A stretch of 48,147 nucleotides of DNA from Candidatus Fermentibacterota bacterium (GTDB taxonomy: Bacteria; Fermentibacterota; Fermentibacteria; Fermentibacterales; JCC-6), in assembly GCA_029571005.1 (NCBI GenBank), contig JAKPTG010000055.1, positions 1-48,147 of the forward strand, given 5' to 3'. Made by a program: the position numbers and the translations under genes. Position 1 is the stretch's first letter. Each line of letters begins with the position of its first letter. A model generated the notes under the pieces. The model made no database searches and was not told where the DNA came from. It worked only from the letters and a program-made list of their open reading frames with translations. This document shows, one piece after another, positions 43,468-48,147 of the stretch.

Positions 43468-43617
43468 CGTACATCATCACGGATTACCGGGCCTCCGTCG
43501 GAGGGGGTTGACATGGATGACTATAGTGTTACCAATTAGGGATTCTGGAAAGTGTGGGTCGGTACCGGGGGGTGCCGGGTATTTCGAGTGTATTCACCTC
43601 TGTTTGCGGGAGGGGAA
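43468..43617. other. Intergenic region between recG and the PEGA/TonB-C gene
   Basis: These 150 bases hold a small inverted repeat (CCTCC-GTC-GGAGG near 43490-43506) and a TTGACA (43508-43513). TATAGT follows only eight bases later, which is too close for a standard promoter; at 16-18 bases the sequence is poor (TACCAA). A promoter for the downstream gene is expected here, but I cannot place it firmly. Confidence 0.35.
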
Positions 43618-45912
43618 ATGGCTTCACCAGGGATGAAGAAGCGGGCGGAACAGCTTGTGGCCCGGGCCGGTGAACTGGCGAGGGCGGGCGACAGGGAAAA
43701 GGCGCTTCTCGCCCTTCAGAGAGCCGCCGAACTGGATCCCGAGAACATTGAAATCCAGAGAAGAATCACCGAGCTGGAGCGGGAACAGACCGCCATGCGC
43801 AATTTCAGCAAGAGCAGGTCGGCCAGGGTCCACGCCGACATAGGCCGGGCCGCTGCCCAGGAAGACTTCGTATCGGAGTGCATGAAACGGTCCGACGCCG
43901 CCCTTGCCGAGGGCGACGAGGTCAGGGCCCTGCAGGAACTGGAACGGGCTCATCGCCATGACCCCGAGAACAGCGACGTGAAGCGGAAGGTCAATGTCCT
44001 GCGTCGCCGGATAAAGGTAAATGGCCTGGCGGACAAGGCTATGGCCCGTCTCGAGGCGGGGAGGCCGGCGGAGGCGGTGGCCGCCATCCGCCAGATCTTC
44101 GAGGTCTGGTCCATGGCCCCCGTCCTTCCGTCCCTGATTGCCCGGATGGAATCCTGGACGCCGGAAACCGGGAAACCGGCCCCCCCCGCCGTTCCCCGGA
44201 GGGCGAAGCCCGAAGTGGAAGCCAGGGTTGTTCCGGCGGCGCCCCCCGAGCCCGAAGAGGAAGCCGAGGCAGCCCCATCGGTTCCGGCGGCGCCCCCCGA
44301 ACCCGAAGAGGAAGCCGAGGCGGCCCCATCGGTTCCGGCGGTGCCCCCCGAGAGCGTAATTGTGGCTTCAATCCGGGGCAGGATCGCCAGGAGCGCTTAC
44401 AGGGAGGCTTACCAGGAAGCCCTGGAAGCCCGGGAGAAGTATCCCGAGAACGAAACCGTGAAGGAGTTCATCGCCGGTCTGGAAAAGATCCTGGGCAAGG
44501 AGCCGGAGGAGCCCGGGGCCCGGGAACCGGTGACGGCGGCCCTGCCGCCGGTTTCGGAAAAGCCGTCCGGGGAGGTGAAGAAAACCCGGAAGAAAGGCTT
44601 TCCCCCCGGTATCGCCGCCATCGCCGCCGTTCTGCTGGTGGCGGTGGTAATACTGATTTTCAAACCCTTCTCCGGTCCCCGGGAGGAGGTTCCCGAGGGC
44701 CCGGCCCCCTACAGTATTTCCTTCGACGTGACCGGGGCCGAGAACCCGACGGTGAGTCTCGGCGGCCGCTCGCTGAGCCCCGACCCGGCCACCGGGCTCT
44801 ACACCTTCAGCGACACGGTTCCGGGGCCGCTGACCCTGGAGATCAGGGCGGCGGGCTACGAAACCCTTTCCCGCATCATCGAGCCCTCTTTCGGAGACTC
44901 TTCCGCCTTTGCATTCACCCTCGACACCCTGGGAACCCACAGGGTCACGGTGGAGTTCACCCCGGTCATGCCCGAGGGGCGGCCGGAACCGGAGCCGGGG
45001 CAGGTTACCTACATGCTGGACGGCGTTCCGGTGCAGCCTCCCCTGGAGGTGCCCACCGGCCTTCACGTCTTCCAGCCGGTGATGGAGGGGTACAACTCCC
45101 TGGCGGAATCCATACTGGTTGACTACTCCACTACCCCCCAGAACCTGACCTTGGCCCTTCTTTCCCGGCAGGAGTCCCAGGTGGCCCTCTCCCTGGCGGC
45201 GGACGTGCCCGGGACGGCCAACTTCGACATAGACGGCGAAAGGGTGGGAACCGGGGTGAGAAGGGTCACCAGTGTGCTTCCCCTGGGAACCCACACCCTC
45301 AGGGTGACCATGGAGAACAGGGAGCCCTGGGTTGAAACCATCACCCTGACCGAGAACGGTTACACCCGGACGGTCTCTCCGGTGGAAACGGTCCGGACCG
45401 GAAGGCTTCTCATCGGCCCTGAACCCTGGGCCGACGTCTATGTGAACGGCGAGGCGGTGGGCCAGACCCCTATGCCGCCCCTGGAACTGGAGGAGGGCGC
45501 CTATACCGTGCGGCTCTCCAACCCCGACTACGAGGACCAGGTTTCCACCGTGACCATCACCGCCGGAGAGGACACCAGCATCAGATACACCGCGTCGCCG
45601 GTCGAGCCCGAGGTGATTGAGTCCCCCTCCGCGTCGCCGGTGATTCCGCCGTTCCCCATCTCCCAGACCGCCCCGGTCACCCCCGACCTGGCCCAGCGGC
45701 GGGGTGATGTGCATGGATTCGTGACCCTCGAGGCCCGGGTGGGAACCGACGGCCGGGTCAGGGACGTGTCCGTCATCAGCGACCAGGTCGGCCTCGGGTG
45801 CGGCCAGGCGGCGATGGACGCGGTGAGGCAGTGGGTGTTCAGCCCCGCGACCCAGGACGGCGTTCCGGTGGAGGTGACCACTACGGTTCAGATCCGATTC
45901 GATGTGGAGTGA
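43618..45912 (+). CDS. TPR / PEGA-repeat / TonB C-terminal domain protein
   Basis: This 764-residue protein starts at ATG 43618 directly behind GGGAGGGG. In order it has TPR-like helices (1-180, LALQRAAELDPENIEIQRRI), a Pro/Glu/Ala linker with 17-residue repeats (about 200-245), another helical unit (YREAYQEALEAREKYPENET), a basic stretch and one membrane helix near 331-350 (GIAAIAAVLLVAVVILIF). Several beta domains with PEGA-type motifs follow (TFSDTVPGPLTLEIRAAGYE, ADVYVNGEAVGQTPMPPLEL), and last a TonB C-terminal domain (GFVTLEARVGTDGRVRDVSV, AAMDAVRQWVFSPATQDGVP). The topology should put the TPR part in the cytoplasm and PEGA/TonB-C in the periplasm. ExbB/ExbD are not nearby, so energy coupling is unproven; a cell-envelope link is inferred. 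Confidence 0.85.
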   Translation: MASPGMKKRAEQLVARAGELARAGDREKALLALQRAAELDPENIEIQRRITELEREQTAMRNFSKSRSARVHADIGRAAAQEDFVSECMKRSDAALAEGDEVRALQELERAHRHDPENSDVKRKVNVLRRRIKVNGLADKAMARLEAGRPAEAVAAIRQIFEVWSMAPVLPSLIARMESWTPETGKPAPPAVPRRAKPEVEARVVPAAPPEPEEEAEAAPSVPAAPPEPEEEAEAAPSVPAVPPESVIVASIRGRIARSAYREAYQEALEAREKYPENETVKEFIAGLEKILGKEPEEPGAREPVTAALPPVSEKPSGEVKKTRKKGFPPGIAAIAAVLLVAVVILIFKPFSGPREEVPEGPAPYSISFDVTGAENPTVSLGGRSLSPDPATGLYTFSDTVPGPLTLEIRAAGYETLSRIIEPSFGDSSAFAFTLDTLGTHRVTVEFTPVMPEGRPEPEPGQVTYMLDGVPVQPPLEVPTGLHVFQPVMEGYNSLAESILVDYSTTPQNLTLALLSRQESQVALSLAADVPGTANFDIDGERVGTGVRRVTSVLPLGTHTLRVTMENREPWVETITLTENGYTRTVSPVETVRTGRLLIGPEPWADVYVNGEAVGQTPMPPLELEEGAYTVRLSNPDYEDQVSTVTITAGEDTSIRYTASPVEPEVIESPSASPVIPPFPISQTAPVTPDLAQRRGDVHGFVTLEARVGTDGRVRDVSVISDQVGLGCGQAAMDAVRQWVFSPATQDGVPVEVTTTVQIRFDVE
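44231..44352 (+). repeat. 51-bp coding tandem repeat (Pro-Glu-Ala linker)
   Basis: Two full and one partial units encode VPAAPPEPEEEAEAAPS. The period is 51 bp (17 codons) with only a few base differences between units. It forms the cytoplasmic linker of the PEGA/TonB-C protein and is a likely site of length variation. Confidence 0.85.
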
Positions 45913-45914
45913 CA

Positions 45915-46271
45915 TTGTACGGCATCGGCAAAGGCATCTGGACCCCCTTGGTGGACGTGTACGAAGGAGAGTGTCAAACCGTTGTGGTGGTGGAACTCCC
46001 CGGGGTTGATCCGGAACAGACCCACCTGGAAGTGACCCCGTCAACCCTGACGCTGGGCGGAGTCCGGAAGAGCCTGTCCTACCAGGGGTTTTCGCCCATG
46101 GGCATGGAAATCCCCTCCGGTCAGTTCGAGCGGGTCGTCCACCTTCCCTCCAGGGTGGATACCGGCGCCGTTGAAGCCGTCCTGGAGAACGGCCTCCTGA
46201 TAGTGACCCTCCGTCACTCCCGTCCGGCCGCGGTCTCGATCCCGGTCCGGGAGTCCGGCAAGGCAGAATGA
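45915..46271 (+). CDS. Hsp20/alpha-crystallin family small heat-shock protein
   Basis: This 118-residue protein contains little more than the alpha-crystallin domain. VDVYEGECQTVVVVELPGVD forms strands 2-3, followed by LEVTPSTLTLGG, then SGQFERVVHLPSRVDTGAVE and the hallmark ENGLLIVTL. The usual C-terminal IxI motif appears as VSIPV. The TTG start at 45915 is three bases after the previous stop with GGAG just upstream. It overlaps lon by ATGA, so a holdase and a protease are made together, fitting a protein-quality-control pair. Confidence 0.9.
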   Translation: MYGIGKGIWTPLVDVYEGECQTVVVVELPGVDPEQTHLEVTPSTLTLGGVRKSLSYQGFSPMGMEIPSGQFERVVHLPSRVDTGAVEAVLENGLLIVTLRHSRPAAVSIPVRESGKAE

Positions 46272-48147
46272 ACAGGGAAGGCAAACTGCTGCTGCCCATC
46301 TACGTGCTTCCCGAGGGGATTCTCATGCCCGGCATCACCCTGTCCCTCACCGTAACCGACCCCGACCAGATAAGGATGGTTGACTTCGCGGTCAGGGACG
46401 AGAAGATGGTGGGGGTGCTGGCGGTGGACCCGGACACCGGCAGGGGCTTCAAGGTGGGAACCGCTGCGGGGATAATGAAGCTCTACCGCTTCCCGGGGGA
46501 CGTGGTCCGGCTCAGCCTCAGGGGGCTCTTCAGGTTCCGGGTGTTGGAGAGCGCCCCCGGATGGCCCTTCGAGATGGCCAGAGCCGAGAGGATGGAGACC
46601 ACCTATCCCGACGATCCCGACGAGATAGAGGCGTGGCGCAAGGCGGTGGAGGTCCAGCTCAGGCGGATCATGGAGCTGACGCCGGGGGTTCCCGATGAAC
46701 TCCAGATGGTCGCCCTGTTCCGGGACCCGGAAAAACTGGGCTTTGTGGCGGCGGGGGGGCTTGAAGCTCCCGTCAGCGAGAAACAGAGGCTTCTGGAGGA
46801 AAACGACATCGTCCGGAGGCTCCGGATACTCCGGGACATGATGTCCCACGAGATCCAGGTGCTCAAGCTCAGGGACATGATCCAGTCCCAGGTCCGTTCG
46901 GAGATGGACAAGGACCAGAGGGAGTACTACCTCAAGGAACAGATGAAGGTGATCCAGAAGGAACTCGGAGACGAGGGCGAGAACCCCGAGGCCGTGGAAC
47001 TGATGGAGCGTCTTCAGAATGCCGTGCTGCCGGACCATGCCCGGGAGGCCGCCGAGGAGGAGATCCGAAGGCTCGGCAGGATGCACCCGGGAGTTCCGGA
47101 GGCGGCGGTCACCAGGAATTATGTGGAGTGGATACTTCAGCTTCCCTGGGAGGTCCACACCCGGGACAGGCTCGATATGGACCGGGCCCGGAAGATACTC
47201 GACACGGATCACTTCGATCTGAACGACGTGAAACAGAGGGTGCTGGAGTTTCTGGCCGTGCGCCGCCTGAACCCTTCCGGCAAGGCCCCCATCATCTGTT
47301 TCGTGGGTCCGCCGGGGGTGGGCAAGACCAGCATGGGAAAGAGCATCGCCCGGGCTTTGGGCAGGAAGTTCTACCGGCTGAGCCTCGGTGGAATGCACGA
47401 CGAGGCGGAGATACGGGGGCACCGGCGGACCTACATAGGCTCCATGCCCGGCCGGATCATACAGGGGATCCGGGAATGCGGAACCGGCAATCCGGTGTTC
47501 ATGCTGGACGAGGTTGACAAACTGGGAAGGGATTTCCGGGGCGACCCCACCTCGGCGTTGCTGGAGGTACTGGACCCCGAGCAGAACAACACCTTCCGGG
47601 ACAACTACCTGAACATTCCCTTCGATCTTAGCCGGGTGAAGTTCATCACCACCGCCAACACCCTGGACACGATTCCAGGGCCTCTTCTTGACCGGATGGA
47701 GATTATCCGGATACCGGGGTACACCGAGGACGACAAACTCCAGATCGCCCGGCGCTACCTTGTGGGGAGGCAGCTGCGGGAAAGCGGCCTTACCGGGCGG
47801 AACATCAGGTTCACCTCGAACGGCCTTCGGACCATCATAAAGAGGTACACCAGGGAGGCCGGGGTCAGGGAGCTGGAGCGGAGCATCGGAAGCATCTGCC
47901 GGAAGACCGCGGTGAAGGTCGCCCGGGGGGACGACTCCCTGGTGGTGGTGTCGGGGAAGCGGGTTCCCGAGTGGCTCGGCCAGTGGAAGTTTCTCCACGA
48001 ACCGGCCCTTGCCGAGCCCCAGATCGGCGTCTGCACCGGGCTCGCCTGGACTCCGCACGGCGGAGAGATTCTTTTCATCGAAACCCTTCTCTCCCCCGGA
48101 ACCGGTAAGCTCGTTCTCACCGGGCAACTGGGCGACGTGATGAAGGA
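46268..48147 (+). CDS. lon: Lon protease, N-terminal and ATPase part (3' end outside window)
   Basis: This ATP-dependent serine protease degrades misfolded and regulatory proteins. The visible 626 residues cover the LON substrate-binding domain (1 to about 190; IYVLPEGILMPGITLSLTV), the coiled-coil part with YYLKEQMKVIQKELGD, and the AAA+ module. The latter shows Walker A in FVGPPGVGKTSMGKSIARAL (near 346), SLGGMHDEAEIRGHRRTYIG, Walker B in VFMLDEVDKLG, and ITTANTLDTIPGPLLDRMEI. The protease domain has begun (ALAEPQIGVCTGLAWTPHGG), but the catalytic Ser-Lys pair lies beyond the window, which ends just after TGQLGDVMK. The ATG at 46268 overlaps the hsp20 stop. No frame problem is seen. Confidence 0.96.
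   Translation, partial: MNREGKLLLPIYVLPEGILMPGITLSLTVTDPDQIRMVDFAVRDEKMVGVLAVDPDTGRGFKVGTAAGIMKLYRFPGDVVRLSLRGLFRFRVLESAPGWPFEMARAERMETTYPDDPDEIEAWRKAVEVQLRRIMELTPGVPDELQMVALFRDPEKLGFVAAGGLEAPVSEKQRLLEENDIVRRLRILRDMMSHEIQVLKLRDMIQSQVRSEMDKDQREYYLKEQMKVIQKELGDEGENPEAVELMERLQNAVLPDHAREAAEEEIRRLGRMHPGVPEAAVTRNYVEWILQLPWEVHTRDRLDMDRARKILDTDHFDLNDVKQRVLEFLAVRRLNPSGKAPIICFVGPPGVGKTSMGKSIARALGRKFYRLSLGGMHDEAEIRGHRRTYIGSMPGRIIQGIRECGTGNPVFMLDEVDKLGRDFRGDPTSALLEVLDPEQNNTFRDNYLNIPFDLSRVKFITTANTLDTIPGPLLDRMEIIRIPGYTEDDKLQIARRYLVGRQLRESGLTGRNIRFTSNGLRTIIKRYTREAGVRELERSIGSICRKTAVKVARGDDSLVVVSGKRVPEWLGQWKFLHEPALAEPQIGVCTGLAWTPHGGEILFIETLLSPGTGKLVLTGQLGDVMK

Noticed and set aside
43508-43527. TTGACA with TATAGT as promoter for the PEGA/TonB-C gene
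   Set aside because: The spacer is only eight bases; no acceptable -10 at 16-18 bases.

Overview
The window is one contiguous, gene-dense stretch of a GC-rich bacterial chromosome. Several genes point to a Gram-negative (diderm), probably uncultivated lineage near the FCB superphylum. SecA is about 1,000 residues long and carries the large insertions I associate with Bacteroidetes/FCB SecA. A lipoprotein begins CAYYNTFYNA right after its lipobox, a signature I associate with that group. There is also RlpA, many Sec/SPII lipoproteins and a TonB-like C-terminal domain. I cannot assign a phylum without a search. GTG and TTG starts and 4-base stop/start overlaps (ATGA, GTGA, TTGA) are frequent.

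Layout. 1-1.6 kb: the 3' part of hemW, a small PH-like membrane protein gene and tRNA-Arg(CCU) behind a clear sigma70-type promoter. 1.6-5.8 kb: a repeat-dominated accessory region with about 0.9 kb of apparent non-coding DNA and two RCC1-repeat lipoprotein genes. The two genes arose by duplication together with their promoters and 3' flanks, and the second is interrupted by a single amber codon. 5.8-11.7 kb: radC-mscS divergent from lepB and an unknown gene, then a K+ uptake pair (RCK subunit plus TrkH/KtrB). 11.7-20.6 kb: a tightly coupled operon that interleaves pyrimidine synthesis (pyrC, pyrK, pyrD, pyrF) with a class II aldolase and envelope genes (TPR lipoprotein, rlpA, a long periplasmic-domain/GT51 fusion). 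20.7-30.0 kb: a second coupled run with a GYF-like membrane protein, pyrimidine-nucleoside phosphorylase, a PilB/GspE ATPase, a lipoprotein, a class A PBP, a TPR protein and a YbhN/AglD-like flippase-type protein.

The most interesting locus is 30.09-33.61 kb on the minus strand: a six-gene, overlapping RiPP-type peptide-modification cassette. In transcription order it encodes a discrete PqqD-like recognition protein, two radical SAM/SPASM enzymes, an HPr-kinase-like ATPase, a soluble Ser-His-type S26/Sec11-like peptidase, and last a 92-residue Cys-rich peptide with a strong ribosome binding site. The peptide has a YxxPxL leader motif and a duplicated 19-residue core (57-bp tandem repeat). The parts are recognisable; the combination and this precursor are unknown to me. 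It resembles, from memory, SynChlorMet-type cassettes.

33.7-48.1 kb: secreted proteins (one apparently initiated at ACG), a YfiM-like lipoprotein, secA, a YtxH protein, a ketopantoate-reductase-like gene, an AT-richer membrane glycosyltransferase gene broken by a frameshift at a C8 tract, a TPR protein, recG, a large TPR/PEGA/TonB-C protein, an Hsp20 and the start of lon, which runs off the window.
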